64,000 bases of DNA from the NCBI GenBank assembly GCA_050251815.1, contig JBFWMB010000001.1, forward strand, positions 51,407 through 115,406, written 5' to 3'. This stretch comes from GWE2-40-63 sp050251815 (GTDB lineage: Bacteria; Bacteroidota; Bacteroidia; Bacteroidales; SZUA-534). The notes below the pieces were generated by a model that worked only from the letters and a program-made list of their open reading frames with translations, ran no database searches and was not told where the DNA came from. A program made the translations under genes and the position numbers. Positions 1 to 9,848 of the stretch are shown one piece after another; the stretch's first letter is position 1; each line of letters starts with the position of its first letter.

Positions 1-1240
1 CCGGATTTTCAAGTCCGGATCCAACGCAACACCAAAAACTGGTATGAGGTTGGGAATATACCCGATAATGCCGGGGACGCATGGGTGTAAAATATACAAA
101 TCCACCTTTTACCGGGTGTTCAGACGATAAAATATGATTAAACAAGGCGCGTTCGTAATAATCGAGATATTTTTGCCCGGGATGAGCCAGATACAACAGT
201 TTGGTTAATTTTAACATGTTGTAGGTGTTGCATGTTTCCGGTCCCTGCTCCGATTCAATCATACTCGAAAAATCGTTGGCCGGATGAAAATGCTCCCGCA
301 CACTATTTCCTCCAATAGAAATGGTCCAATCGTTAATTACGGTATTCCAAAAGAAGACTGCTGCACTGTCCCAGGCTTTGTTTTGTGTAGCCTGAGCGTA
401 GCGCTCAAAGCCTATTACTTTCGGTATCTGCGTATTGGCATGAAGACCTGCCAATTCATTTTTTTTCTGAATTAAAGGCCCTAATAGGGCTTTATGAGAA
501 AATTTTTGAGCCATTTCAAGGTACTTTTCATCACCCGTAAGTTCTGCTATATTAACAAATACTTCGTTTAATCCACCATGCTCACTGATAAGCATTGTTT
601 GCACCTGCTCAGCAGAAAGGTTTTTGGTGGTTTCATAAAACCAATCGGTAAGTTTAATGAGTATATCCCTTGCATCTGAACTCCCAGTATTTACATAAAC
701 ATCATACAAACCCGCAAAAAGTTTATGCATATTGTATAAAGGAACCCATCGGTTGTTTAACGAAAAAGCTCCCGCATTTATCTTGCCTTCAGCTACTTCT
801 TTCCAAATCTCCTGGCCCATAGGAATTCCCCCAACGTAACCGTTTCCATTCTTATCCTGGCAATGTTTTAACCCGGTGAGCATGTATTCAATCCGATGCA
901 ACAATTCACTATTTTTGGTCGTTGCATACATAAAAGATAAAGCCGAAAGATAATGCCCTCCTATATGTCCATCAAGCCCCGTATTTTCCCAATTGCCATA
1001 ATTATCTTTAATTGGTTTTAATCCGGCATCTTTTAAAAAAGGGGCCAGCAAGCGATCGGGTTCCATAGCCAGCAAATAAGCTAAATCAGCTTGTTGTGCC
1101 TGTAAAAAAGGGCCCTCATGAATCCGGACTTCTGACAATTTAAAAGCATGTAATTTATCATCGAGCGTATTGTTACATCCTGAAAAAACAAACAGGGAAA
1201 GTAAAGTGTAAAGCTGTAATCGTATCATAGCATTCATCAT
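1..1240 (-). CDS. GH127 beta-L-arabinofuranosidase lipoprotein (3' end beyond window)
   Basis: About 413 residues are visible; the reading frame is open to base 1, so the C-terminus lies outside the window. The N-terminus is a lipoprotein signal with lipobox VFSGC. The body matches family GH127 (DUF1680): LHAFKLSEVRIHEGPF near the start, then NWENTGLDGHIGGHYLSAL. The family's zinc-cysteine active site is present: ESEQGPETCNTYNM supplies the Glu and first Cys, WCCVGSG the paired Cys including the nucleophile. Family members remove beta-linked L-arabinofuranose from plant glycans. It is the last visible gene of the arabinan operon, 141 bases after the GH43 gene. The start is one of three in-frame ATGs (1240, 1237, 1228); 1240 is the longest. 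Substrate specificity is inferred from family and context. Confidence 0.9.
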   Translation of the reverse strand, partial: MMNAMIRLQLYTLLSLFVFSGCNNTLDDKLHAFKLSEVRIHEGPFLQAQQADLAYLLAMEPDRLLAPFLKDAGLKPIKDNYGNWENTGLDGHIGGHYLSALSFMYATTKNSELLHRIEYMLTGLKHCQDKNGNGYVGGIPMGQEIWKEVAEGKINAGAFSLNNRWVPLYNMHKLFAGLYDVYVNTGSSDARDILIKLTDWFYETTKNLSAEQVQTMLISEHGGLNEVFVNIAELTGDEKYLEMAQKFSHKALLGPLIQKKNELAGLHANTQIPKVIGFERYAQATQNKAWDSAAVFFWNTVINDWTISIGGNSVREHFHPANDFSSMIESEQGPETCNTYNMLKLTKLLYLAHPGQKYLDYYERALFNHILSSEHPVKGGFVYFTPMRPRHYRVYSQPHTSFWCCVGSGLENP

Positions 1241-1381
1241 TCATCGGTAAACCTGCCACGCGAACTATTTATCGTACCTGCGGTGCAAATGGTGGTAAAA
1301 TATATTGGAAGGTTTCGGAACCCATTCATTTAAAGTAATCAGGTTTTAATAAACCTTGAACCCATCCAATTCAACCAGTTA

Positions 1382-3055
1382 CTAATTTTTCTTTTTTCCC
1401 CAATAGGTTGCGTTAAGGTTTTTTTCTGTTCCTGCATAAACAAAGGTTACTCGGCGTGGAGTTGCTTCCCAATCAACTTCTCGTTCAACACAAACCACAA
1501 CTTTTCCCAAGGTGAGATACTTTGTTGTGGCATCGTAGTTCCAATTTCCTGTAAGTGCTCCCGTCATAGTGCCATCGGCATTAAGGCTTAGTTCAGTAGC
1601 TCCATTTTGCTGGCCATAGCTGTATGCAAGGTTAATGTGTTCCCAAGTTCCAATTAACGAGTCTTTGGTAATGTTACCGTAATCAGGAACAGCTGCATAG
1701 CGTTCGGGTAATGCTATGGGCCAAAGGTTGTCGGGTTCGCTTACCGATGCCGGACACCAAACAATGCGTCGAACGTGCCCCATCATAATGGCATTGGAAT
1801 AAGGATTGCCTCCAACGTTTTCAGGCAATCGACCCTGCGACATGTAAAACCACTCATCGGTATTTTCTTTTTGAAAGATAGCACAGTGTGATATGCCTAC
1901 CCATCCGTAGCTCAGGTTAAATTTGTATGGATGAGTTACTATTGGGTAGCAGTCACCCCGTCCATTGGTAAAATTGCGTCCGGTAATGTCATAGTAAGGT
2001 CCTTCGATGTTTGTACTTCGAACCACCCGAGTATTGTAAGGTACTGCAAGACCATCGTATGCCATAAACAAATAGTAGTAACCCTCTTTGTATATTATTT
2101 CGGGTGCTTCGCTGCCTTGCCAACGCGAGCCATCGGTGCGTGTACCAATTCGCAAACCATACCGGCTTGTTAATTCACTAACACTGCTTGCATAAGGTTC
2201 CCCTAGCGTATTTAAAGGCTTACCTGTGCTTGCATCGACCTGCAATAGGGCAAAACCGCTATGCCATGAGCCATGTATCAGGTAATGATTTCCTTCGGGT
2301 GTTACAATGTATGTTGGGTCGATGGCATTGTAGTAAAAATAGGCACTCCAATCCGATAAACTGGTACGACTGTATTCTTTACCCCTGTCTGAGGATGAAC
2401 TGGTAACGAACCCTTTGTCGATCCAGACAGCTCCGGCAGGATCAGTTGATTCGCACATCCCGATAAAGGCGCGTTCAGTCCAGCTTCCATCAAAATTAGC
2501 CGGGGTGTTGGCATTTCCTGTTTTAATGTAGTTATCGATAATTATGCAGTAATACATCCGCAACATATCTTTCCCACCCACGTTAACCCGGCGCACTACC
2601 GGTGCCCAGTACCCGTATTTAATATTTTCATTGGCAATGGCATTGAGCCCCATACGTAAACGAATGGCATTGAGCGAGTCGGCTACCCAGGAGGGGGCAT
2701 CGTAAAAAGGCCCGCCTACCCAATCCCAATTAACCAAATCGAGTGAACGTTTGCCCTGAAAATGTCCGTGTCCTTCGGCCTCATTACCATAGGAAGCATC
2801 GGTACCATACATATAGTAATAGCCATCATAAAAGGCAACCGATGGATCGTGCACATTGGCCAGGTTCCACTCATTTCGGTTTGTCCACGAGGCTATCGGT
2901 GAATAATCGTCAGCATAGGTTGGAATGGTAAAATTTGCAAGGGTATCGGGTTCATTCTCTTCAGGTTCTACTCCATTATCTTCACACCCTACAAAAGAAA
3001 AAGCAAATAGGGTGATGGGTAAAATCAGTAATAACTTTAGTCTCATATCAAACAT
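1382..3055 (-). CDS. GH43 endo-1,5-alpha-L-arabinanase-like lipoprotein
   Basis: The 557-residue protein has a lipoprotein signal ending at Cys24 (SFVGC) and is probably surface or periplasmic. A five-bladed GH43 propeller starts with NVHDPSVAFYDG, where Asp70 is the likely base. AIDPTYIV near residue 248 supplies the pKa-modulating Asp and GSEAPEIIY near 317 the acid Glu. From about residue 465 comes the small beta-rich C-terminal domain of extracellular endo-arabinanases (GTWEHINLAYSYG). The predicted reaction is internal cleavage of alpha-1,5-arabinan, feeding the SusC/SusD transporter encoded just upstream. A strong hairpin lies between susD and this gene and may lower its expression. Start at residue 1 or at Met4 is unresolved. 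Endo versus exo action cannot be settled from sequence alone. Confidence 0.88.
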   Translation of the reverse strand: MFDMRLKLLLILPITLFAFSFVGCEDNGVEPEENEPDTLANFTIPTYADDYSPIASWTNRNEWNLANVHDPSVAFYDGYYYMYGTDASYGNEAEGHGHFQGKRSLDLVNWDWVGGPFYDAPSWVADSLNAIRLRMGLNAIANENIKYGYWAPVVRRVNVGGKDMLRMYYCIIIDNYIKTGNANTPANFDGSWTERAFIGMCESTDPAGAVWIDKGFVTSSSSDRGKEYSRTSLSDWSAYFYYNAIDPTYIVTPEGNHYLIHGSWHSGFALLQVDASTGKPLNTLGEPYASSVSELTSRYGLRIGTRTDGSRWQGSEAPEIIYKEGYYYLFMAYDGLAVPYNTRVVRSTNIEGPYYDITGRNFTNGRGDCYPIVTHPYKFNLSYGWVGISHCAIFQKENTDEWFYMSQGRLPENVGGNPYSNAIMMGHVRRIVWCPASVSEPDNLWPIALPERYAAVPDYGNITKDSLIGTWEHINLAYSYGQQNGATELSLNADGTMTGALTGNWNYDATTKYLTLGKVVVCVEREVDWEATPRRVTFVYAGTEKNLNATYWGKKKN

Positions 3056-3070
3056 GTTAACTTATTGTAA

Positions 3071-3112
3071 AACTTCCTTATCAACATACAAAAATAAGTT
3101 GATAAGGAAGTT
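3071..3112 (-). terminator. Long intergenic hairpin between susD and GH43 genes
   Basis: Perfect 15-base arms (3071-3085 and 3098-3112) surround a 12-base loop. Read on the minus strand, the downstream arm runs into TTTTACAAT, so it could act as a partial terminator. It could equally be a processing or 3'-stabilising structure that raises susCD mRNA over the downstream enzyme mRNA. The structure is seen directly; the role is inference. Confidence 0.75.
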
Positions 3113-3133
3113 ACTTATTTAAGAAAATAATCG

Positions 3134-4888
3134 CTACTCAATAACAGGGCGAACAGACCATTTAGCTAAAAAAGCAGGACCATTATCTTCATTTTTGTTA
3201 GCTGAATTACCTACCAGGTTGGGGTTAGCATTCAGCGTTGATTGAAATATAGGAATATATTCATGACCCGGATAGTAATATTGAAACGATGAAGCACTGG
3301 CGGTTTCCGCAGTTAGCTCATCGGTATTGGCCGTACCATCAAGCTTGTAATAAGCATGTTCAATCAACTGATTCAAACGAGCTGCATCGTAAAAGAACCC
3401 CCAACGAAGCAAGTCGATACCACGACCATTCTCACAACCAAATTCTTTTGGACGTTCCACATTTGCAATCTGCTCAAAAAGATGATCAGCCGTCGGGAAA
3501 TCTGCCAGGTCAAGGTCCGGAAGAGCCACGCGACGACGTACTTCGTTAATGTAATCGATAGCCGTTTGGGTTGGACCATTGATTTCATTTTCGCATTCAG
3601 CTGCACGCAGTAAAACATCGCTATAACGCATCAGGCGCAGGTTGACACCACATTTTAAGCCGTTTGTTATCGAACTATAGATGTTATTTCTTGCATTGGT
3701 GAACTTGGCAATTGAAATACCTCCCTGAGATGTGTTTGATAACGGGGTTGCTGTGATGTCCTCTTTATAAACCATATTGCTACGCGGATCTCCATTAGGA
3801 TATGCTGCTGTATTCAGACCGGTATAACTGCTGTATTCTGCTTCGTAGGTTACCAAGGTCCAATACAAACGCGGATCGAGACGACCATCGGTGCTATTCT
3901 CTTTTTTGAACAGGTTATACAACCAGGGAGACCCGGCCAGGTCGCCCCAGCTGCCTAACTGCTGCGATGCGTAGTTGCTTTCTATCGCATGACCCTGAGT
4001 AGCTTCTGAGCTTATATTAACCGGAGTCCATTCTTCGTCGGTACCTCCTGTACCATAATCCATAAACTGAACTTCGAAAAGACTTTCTGAATTGTTTTCG
4101 TATTGTGCACCTTCCCTAAAGTTATCGCCATAATCGGCTGTAAGTTCGTAATGTCCAAACTTCCCGCCTATAATGTCGCTAAGAACAACCAAGGCTGTGT
4201 CAAATTTATGACGAAACATAAACGCACGGGCCAAATAACCGGCGGCAGCACCACTAGTTGCGCGACCCAGTGCCCACTCGCCGCCCTTATCGCGCGAGGG
4301 CAAGATTTGCATCGCTAAAGTGAAGTCACTTTCTATTTGGTTGAACACCTCGTCTTGCGTTGCATTGGCAGCATACATTGTGGTAATGTCTGAGTAATCT
4401 GAATAATCAGTAAACAATGGAACTGTCTGGTAGTAAGTTGCCAAATTATAGTAAGCCAAACCGCGGAGAAACAACGCTTGTCCTTTTATTTGATTATAAG
4501 AATCTTCTGACATTGAAACCCCATCGACTTTCGATAAAACAAAGTTTGTACGGTTCACTACGTGGTAGTTGTCGCGCCAAATCCATTGGTCGCCAATATC
4601 TATGGTACCCGGTGAATTGAGGTTGTCGTAGCTGATATACCACTGCTGCGAGGAGTTCCATACTTCGTCGCCACGCACGGCATCCATGGTGTAACCAACG
4701 CGGGCAAAAGTACCCTCAAGGCGTATACGGTTATAGCAGGCAATAATAGCTTCTTGCAATTCTGACTCAGAATCACCAAAATCGTAGGTTGTCTGACTGT
4801 TCGGGTTCTGAACATCAAGTTCGTCATCACAGGCAGTAAAGCCTCCAATAAACGCCAACAGAATTAGAATTATCGTTAAACTTTTCAT
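3134..4888 (-). CDS. SusD/RagB-family glycan-binding lipoprotein
   Basis: The 584-residue lipoprotein (lipobox GFTACDD) has the SusD/RagB layout: an N-terminal helical TPR-like part (AIIACYNRIRLEG, GQALFLRGLAYYNLATYYQTVPL) and the C-terminal family signature (LLRAAECENEING, AIDYINEVRRRV, ERPKEFGCENGRGIDLLRWG). SusD proteins cap the SusC barrel at the cell surface and deliver oligosaccharides into it. The gene follows susC by 24 bases and is clearly co-transcribed. Between a GH43 and a SusC in an arabinose locus, the likely ligand is arabino-oligosaccharide; that is inference from context. Confidence 0.95.
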   Translation of the reverse strand: MKSLTIILILLAFIGGFTACDDELDVQNPNSQTTYDFGDSESELQEAIIACYNRIRLEGTFARVGYTMDAVRGDEVWNSSQQWYISYDNLNSPGTIDIGDQWIWRDNYHVVNRTNFVLSKVDGVSMSEDSYNQIKGQALFLRGLAYYNLATYYQTVPLFTDYSDYSDITTMYAANATQDEVFNQIESDFTLAMQILPSRDKGGEWALGRATSGAAAGYLARAFMFRHKFDTALVVLSDIIGGKFGHYELTADYGDNFREGAQYENNSESLFEVQFMDYGTGGTDEEWTPVNISSEATQGHAIESNYASQQLGSWGDLAGSPWLYNLFKKENSTDGRLDPRLYWTLVTYEAEYSSYTGLNTAAYPNGDPRSNMVYKEDITATPLSNTSQGGISIAKFTNARNNIYSSITNGLKCGVNLRLMRYSDVLLRAAECENEINGPTQTAIDYINEVRRRVALPDLDLADFPTADHLFEQIANVERPKEFGCENGRGIDLLRWGFFYDAARLNQLIEHAYYKLDGTANTDELTAETASASSFQYYYPGHEYIPIFQSTLNANPNLVGNSANKNEDNGPAFLAKWSVRPVIE

Positions 4889-4912
4889 ATTGATATCGTA
4901 TTAATTAAATTT

Positions 4913-7900
4913 TTAGAATGAAAATTGTGCTCCAAACATGATGGTTCGTGGTGTTGGATACGAAGCATAGTTGTATCCCGGAGTGAATGTACCTCCGGCA
5001 AAGTCTACGTTGTAACCTTTGTATTTAGATAAAGTGGCTAAATTCTGACCTGAGGCGTAAATACGAAGGCCTTTAACATAACCACTAAACCAGCTGTCAG
5101 GGAAATTATAACCCAATTCAATATTGGCTATTTTCAGATACGATGCATTTTGAATAAAACGCTGGCTGAACAAATCATTGGTAATTGAGCTCGATGTTTT
5201 GTAGGCTACACGGGGTACATCGGTGTTTGTATTTGTTGTAGTCCAGGCATTCAACAAATCGGTACTCTTATTAAGTGCACCGTATGAGCCACGCAAGGTA
5301 ACATCTACAAAGTCGACTGCATTAAACTTAGCCGCTCCATAAGTAGAAACACTCACATCAAAACCTTTATATTCTGCACGAATATTCAAGCCGTAATGAA
5401 TTTTGGCCAAACCACTGCCAAGGAAAGTCTGGTCTCCTTCAAGGGTGATTGTACCATCGTTATTCACGTCTTTATACCTCACATCACCTGGTTGTGCGCC
5501 ATTCTGTGTCACTAATCCGCCTTCCTGGTTGTAGTTATTGTCGATCTCTGCTTGTGATTGAAAGATGCCTTCCGAAACCAAACCATAAAACTCGCCAACT
5601 TCACGCCCTACTTCTGTACGACTATATCCATTAGTAATTGGAGTATTTAATACTCCCAATTTGGTTACTTCGTTCGCCAAAGTCGATAAATTGGCTGAAA
5701 CATCAAACTTAACGGCGTGATCGCGATTGTGATAAGCAAGCAGGAATTCAAAACCAGAGTTTTCCATTGTTGCCGCATTCATTTTAACTATGCCGTTAGT
5801 AACACCTGCTTCCGCCGGAACGGGCACATCATAATGAAGTTCTTCCGAGATAGATTTATAGTAACCAAAGGTAAACTCTAACCGATTATTAAACATAGCC
5901 AAATCAAGTCCCAGATCAAGCATTTTCTTTTTTTCCCACTTAAGCACTTCGTTTACATAATTTGAAATGGATGAGCCGGTTACTTTCGAATTACCAAAAC
6001 TATAGGTATAGTCGTTCCGAAACATCGTAAGCATGTAATCGTATGGGCCAAGGTTCACAATACTACCCAATTCACCGTAGCTACCACGAATTTTTAACAG
6101 GTTGACGATGGATTCCGCCAAAGGAAAGAAGCTTTCACGGTCGATGCGCCAACCTGCTGAAACAGAGGGAAACCAATCGGTCCTGTCTTTTGCTGAAAGA
6201 CGGCTTGAAGCATCGCGTCGTACGGTTGCCGATAAAAGGTATTTCTCATCAAAATTGTAGTTTAAACGACCGATTAACGAAGCCAGTACGCTTTCGCTTT
6301 CATAGCTTGTAGCATCACTCTCTTCTGCATTATTTAAATGCAAATAATATGGTTCAGACAAGGTATAACCTACCCCGGTGAGCCTGTACTCATAATTGCG
6401 TTCAAAAGTCTGACCCACAACCAAATTGAGATTATTGCGACCGAACACTCCATTGTAAGTCAGGGTATTTTCTATCAATCCATCGCTATAGTTAACCGCC
6501 TCGTGTGTTAGAATCTCACTACTCTTCGATAAGTAGTTGGTTGTACTCTGTATAAATGAGGGAACGAAGATAAGGCTTTTTACAGCGGTTTTACTCTGCG
6601 ACAGGTTTAGGTTATAGGCCAATTTGTGATTCGTATTTCTGATGCCTAACATTTCCATAAAGTCAACGTTCACTGAACCGCTTGCCACAATGCGATCAAC
6701 AATAGAATTTCTTTTTAGCAAACTATTGGTAAGCAGTACGTTTGTTACACGCAAGTCTCCATGAACATCATCATAATAGGTACCAAAACCATACGAATCG
6801 TAACTGTATTCTGATGCAGCCGAAAGCTTATCATCGAGCACCCAGGTTGATGGATCATAAGCCTTAATTGTCGGAGGTGTTATAAGTGCTGAAGCCATAA
6901 CCGGAAATTGTGCACCATAGAGACCCGCTACGTATTCATTGGCATTACTCAAAGCCATATTATCCTGATCGCTGTGACTATAAACAATATTTGTTTTAAA
7001 TTTGATGAATTTAACATCCATATTGTTATTGATACGAGCCGTATACCGATCGAAATTTGGACCAGCACCTACCATAGTACCATTCTGACTGTAATAATCA
7101 ATACCAATATTGTATGTATTGTTTTCACCTCCTCCAGACATGTTAATGTTGTGATTCTGACGGATACCTGTTTTGAATGCCTCATCGAACCAATTGGTGT
7201 TTACTTTTGCAGTACCATCGGCATTATACAAATAATTTTCGCTTGCCGGATCGTATCCTGAAGGAACATCCATCCCACTATTTGCATAGGCCATGTTGAT
7301 GTATTGTCCATACTGTTCCGAATTCATCACATCGTACACTCCATTCTGCACCTGGTCGAAGCCCAGGTAGCCGCTGTAATCAATCTTCATGGGCTGGTTC
7401 TTTTTACCTTGCTTTGTGGTAATAATAACCACGCCGTTAGCAGCCCGCGAACCGTAAATTGCCGCAGCAGAAGCATCTTTTAGTATTTGAAGGCTTTCAA
7501 TATCGTTTGGTGAGAAATCGCGTATGGTAGTTCCCATGGGTACACCATCGATAACGTAAAGCGGCGACGTATTACCAAAAGAACCAATACCCCGGATACG
7601 CACCGTAGGGTCAGCACCTGGCTGTCCATCGCTGGTAATTTGCACCCCGGCAACTTTTCCTTCAAGCATTGTTGAAATGTTTGAGTGCGATACTTTTTTC
7701 ATCTCCTCCGTGTTAACAACGGCAACAGAACCGGTAAGGTCAACCTTGCGTTGTGTACCGTAACCTATAACTACCACTTGTTCGAGTCCAATTAAATCAG
7801 AAGCCAGGGTGATGACTCCCAGATCTGTCCTTCCTTCAATGTTTACTTCAATACTTTTAAATCCTATAAAAGAAACAATTAGTGTAGCATTAGAAGGAAC

Positions 7901-8128
7901 TGAAAGCTGGAAGCTACCATTAGCATCGGAAATGGTACCCATGGAAGTACCTTTTTGTATTACACTTGCGCCGGGAAGCGGTTCTCCGTTTTCGTCAACG
8001 ATTGTACCTTTTACAGTAATGTCGTCTGTTTGAGCTATTGTCCGCTGGTTAGCATCATTGTTGCCTTCGGCGTAGGTTGCCGGTACTAAAGCCAGCAATC
8101 CCAAAAGAATTAAATATAAATATTTCAT
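4913..8128 (-). CDS. SusC/RagA-family TonB-dependent oligosaccharide transporter
   Basis: The 1071-residue outer-membrane protein starts with a Sec signal peptide (about 20 residues). A carboxypeptidase-regulatory-like domain follows (about 37-115, VKGTIVDENGEPLPGASV), then the plug with the family hallmarks VQITSDGQPGADPTVRIRG and SPLYVIDGVP, then a long 22-strand barrel ending in Phe (MFGAQFSF), typical for outer-membrane insertion. It imports oligosaccharides using TonB energy and works with the adjacent SusD. The gene sits 25 bases after the upstream lipoprotein gene. No frameshift or missing domain was seen. Confidence 0.96.
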   Translation of the reverse strand: MKYLYLILLGLLALVPATYAEGNNDANQRTIAQTDDITVKGTIVDENGEPLPGASVIQKGTSMGTISDANGSFQLSVPSNATLIVSFIGFKSIEVNIEGRTDLGVITLASDLIGLEQVVVIGYGTQRKVDLTGSVAVVNTEEMKKVSHSNISTMLEGKVAGVQITSDGQPGADPTVRIRGIGSFGNTSPLYVIDGVPMGTTIRDFSPNDIESLQILKDASAAAIYGSRAANGVVIITTKQGKKNQPMKIDYSGYLGFDQVQNGVYDVMNSEQYGQYINMAYANSGMDVPSGYDPASENYLYNADGTAKVNTNWFDEAFKTGIRQNHNINMSGGGENNTYNIGIDYYSQNGTMVGAGPNFDRYTARINNNMDVKFIKFKTNIVYSHSDQDNMALSNANEYVAGLYGAQFPVMASALITPPTIKAYDPSTWVLDDKLSAASEYSYDSYGFGTYYDDVHGDLRVTNVLLTNSLLKRNSIVDRIVASGSVNVDFMEMLGIRNTNHKLAYNLNLSQSKTAVKSLIFVPSFIQSTTNYLSKSSEILTHEAVNYSDGLIENTLTYNGVFGRNNLNLVVGQTFERNYEYRLTGVGYTLSEPYYLHLNNAEESDATSYESESVLASLIGRLNYNFDEKYLLSATVRRDASSRLSAKDRTDWFPSVSAGWRIDRESFFPLAESIVNLLKIRGSYGELGSIVNLGPYDYMLTMFRNDYTYSFGNSKVTGSSISNYVNEVLKWEKKKMLDLGLDLAMFNNRLEFTFGYYKSISEELHYDVPVPAEAGVTNGIVKMNAATMENSGFEFLLAYHNRDHAVKFDVSANLSTLANEVTKLGVLNTPITNGYSRTEVGREVGEFYGLVSEGIFQSQAEIDNNYNQEGGLVTQNGAQPGDVRYKDVNNDGTITLEGDQTFLGSGLAKIHYGLNIRAEYKGFDVSVSTYGAAKFNAVDFVDVTLRGSYGALNKSTDLLNAWTTTNTNTDVPRVAYKTSSSITNDLFSQRFIQNASYLKIANIELGYNFPDSWFSGYVKGLRIYASGQNLATLSKYKGYNVDFAGGTFTPGYNYASYPTPRTIMFGAQFSF

Positions 8129-8153
8129 AGTCTAAATATTTTTTATCATAGTG

Positions 8154-9848
8154 TTATTCAACTGATGTTATATCGAGGTAAGCTCCCTCAATTACAAGTG
8201 CTGTAGTTAAGTCAGAACTATTTACAGTTATCCCTTCATATTTTTGGAAATGGGTCTCGCTATTAGCGTATGTAACATTGTATAGTACATCAGCCGTATT
8301 GTCTCCATTATTGGTAATTGTGATTTCAATATACGAATCATTAATACTTGATGTAAACACATCCCAATTCCAGTCGGATGTTAATATAGCTGTGCTATAT
8401 CCATCGCCCCATCCAAAGTTATCCATACGGACTACAGCATACTCCGCCATGTTCGCTTTGCGAAGAATTGTACTTGGGCTATGCCAATTGGCAGCATTAT
8501 CGGAGTAACATTTCATTTTAAAAGTCCTGCTTTCCCCTGATGGGACTGGATAGTTATTTGAGAATTTTGTCCACCATGCGGTCAACAAATCAGTACCTAC
8601 CTGATAGGTTCCTCCCACCACGTTGGTTATGGGGCAGGTTGTTGTAACGGTGCTTGTTGCCCCAACAAAAGTAATTACAGCATTCTGCGCTCCATCTCCT
8701 CCCGGATTCTCAAAGCGAAGATTATCATTTGTTACTACACCTGTTGTACCGTCAGAATAAGTAGCAGTTACGACCATACCCGTTGGATCAAAAACAGGTG
8801 CTGCAGGTCCAGGGAAAGTATAAGTTGTTACATTGGGCAATGTTGTCACCTCAAGCGCTGTAACTGCATTTGTTACTTCTAAAGTGTAGAAAGTTGATAC
8901 AGCCTGACTGTATGCACCCTGTTTGGTTTTGCTATAAGCAACAACAACGGTTTTTTCTCCGACTGTAGTCATATCAGGAACCACATTAAATGTTATATCT
9001 GAAGTATCAACTTCAGTTGAAGATCCATCAGCGAATGTAACGGTAGCTATGCCATCACCCCAAAAGTCTTCGTCGCCTAATTCAACAAAAGCAGGAGTTC
9101 CTTCCACAGTGATTGAAATCGGATCTACATCTTCGACAACAGTAACTTTTGAAGGTATGAGGTAGGCTTTATTCATTTCAAAATAACTGCCATCGCAAAT
9201 TAAGAATGCTACGATATCAGCACTTGCAGAAACGGGTTGGTTATAGGTCATGACCAGCTCTGTACCATTTGTACCTTTAGCAGAGGCTGTTACAAATACG
9301 TATCCGGTAGCTGAGTGGTCAACCTCGATGGTAACCTGAGCACCTTGCATGGTTGTACGAAAGTCGTTCCAAATATCGCCATCTCCGTCGGTATCGGGAT
9401 AATTGTGTTCGATTAAGCCTAAGTCGAAATCCGTGTTACCCCATCCGTAGGCATCAGAACGGAGAACAAAATATTCTGCATAACCCTCACCATCACGGTC
9501 TGCAATTTCATTGGTTATGGCAAGATTCCAATTGTTCCAGTTATTCACTCCGGTACCGTGGTTCACAAACTCTAAATGCAATAACTTGTTTGTAGGTACG
9601 GCAAAATAATCAGAGAAAAAAGCCCACCATCCGGCACTGTTATCTTCAGGTCCTACAATTGCTGCATTAATAGTTAGGTAAGTAGTGTCTCCTGTATTTG
9701 GTTTTGCAGCGGCAATGGAGTCAATTCGGTCTTGCAGGTTAGCGGGCGCATCAATTGAATAAATATCCAAATCATCGCACCCAACTAAGCCAAATGCTAC
9801 CAAAATTGATGCGCTCAAAACGAACATCATTAGTTTTGTTGTTTTCAT
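8154..9848 (-). CDS. Putative surface glycan-binding lipoprotein with duplicated Trp-rich module
   Basis: The 564-residue lipoprotein (lipobox GLVGCDD, Cys24) is first in the arabinan operon. It holds two related modules, about residues 60-220 and 415-560. They share GWW/AWW followed by F-S and a VP turn, a central W-rich stretch, AEYxVxRxDxxGWG, and a closing segment with SYFEMNKAYL or EGAYLDI. Between them are two Ig-like domains (about 240-325 and 330-415), each with a GDGIATVTFADGSS or VVTATYSDGTTG strand pattern. There are no catalytic motifs. Position and lipidation suggest a SusE/SGBP-type accessory binding protein that holds arabinan at the surface. The binding function is inferred; I do not recognise the duplicated module as a named family. 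Confidence 0.75.
   Translation of the reverse strand: MKTTKLMMFVLSASILVAFGLVGCDDLDIYSIDAPANLQDRIDSIAAAKPNTGDTTYLTINAAIVGPEDNSAGWWAFFSDYFAVPTNKLLHLEFVNHGTGVNNWNNWNLAITNEIADRDGEGYAEYFVLRSDAYGWGNTDFDLGLIEHNYPDTDGDGDIWNDFRTTMQGAQVTIEVDHSATGYVFVTASAKGTNGTELVMTYNQPVSASADIVAFLICDGSYFEMNKAYLIPSKVTVVEDVDPISITVEGTPAFVELGDEDFWGDGIATVTFADGSSTEVDTSDITFNVVPDMTTVGEKTVVVAYSKTKQGAYSQAVSTFYTLEVTNAVTALEVTTLPNVTTYTFPGPAAPVFDPTGMVVTATYSDGTTGVVTNDNLRFENPGGDGAQNAVITFVGATSTVTTTCPITNVVGGTYQVGTDLLTAWWTKFSNNYPVPSGESRTFKMKCYSDNAANWHSPSTILRKANMAEYAVVRMDNFGWGDGYSTAILTSDWNWDVFTSSINDSYIEITITNNGDNTADVLYNVTYANSETHFQKYEGITVNSSDLTTALVIEGAYLDITSVE

Noticed and set aside
1341..1356. Hairpin AGGTTT-TAAT-AAACCT after the GH43 gene
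   Set aside because: Stem is short and AT-rich with no T run; too weak to call a terminator.
6908..7261. A 117-codon plus-strand open frame
   Set aside because: It is antisense within the susC gene, has no supporting motif and is explained by the coding bias of the opposite strand.
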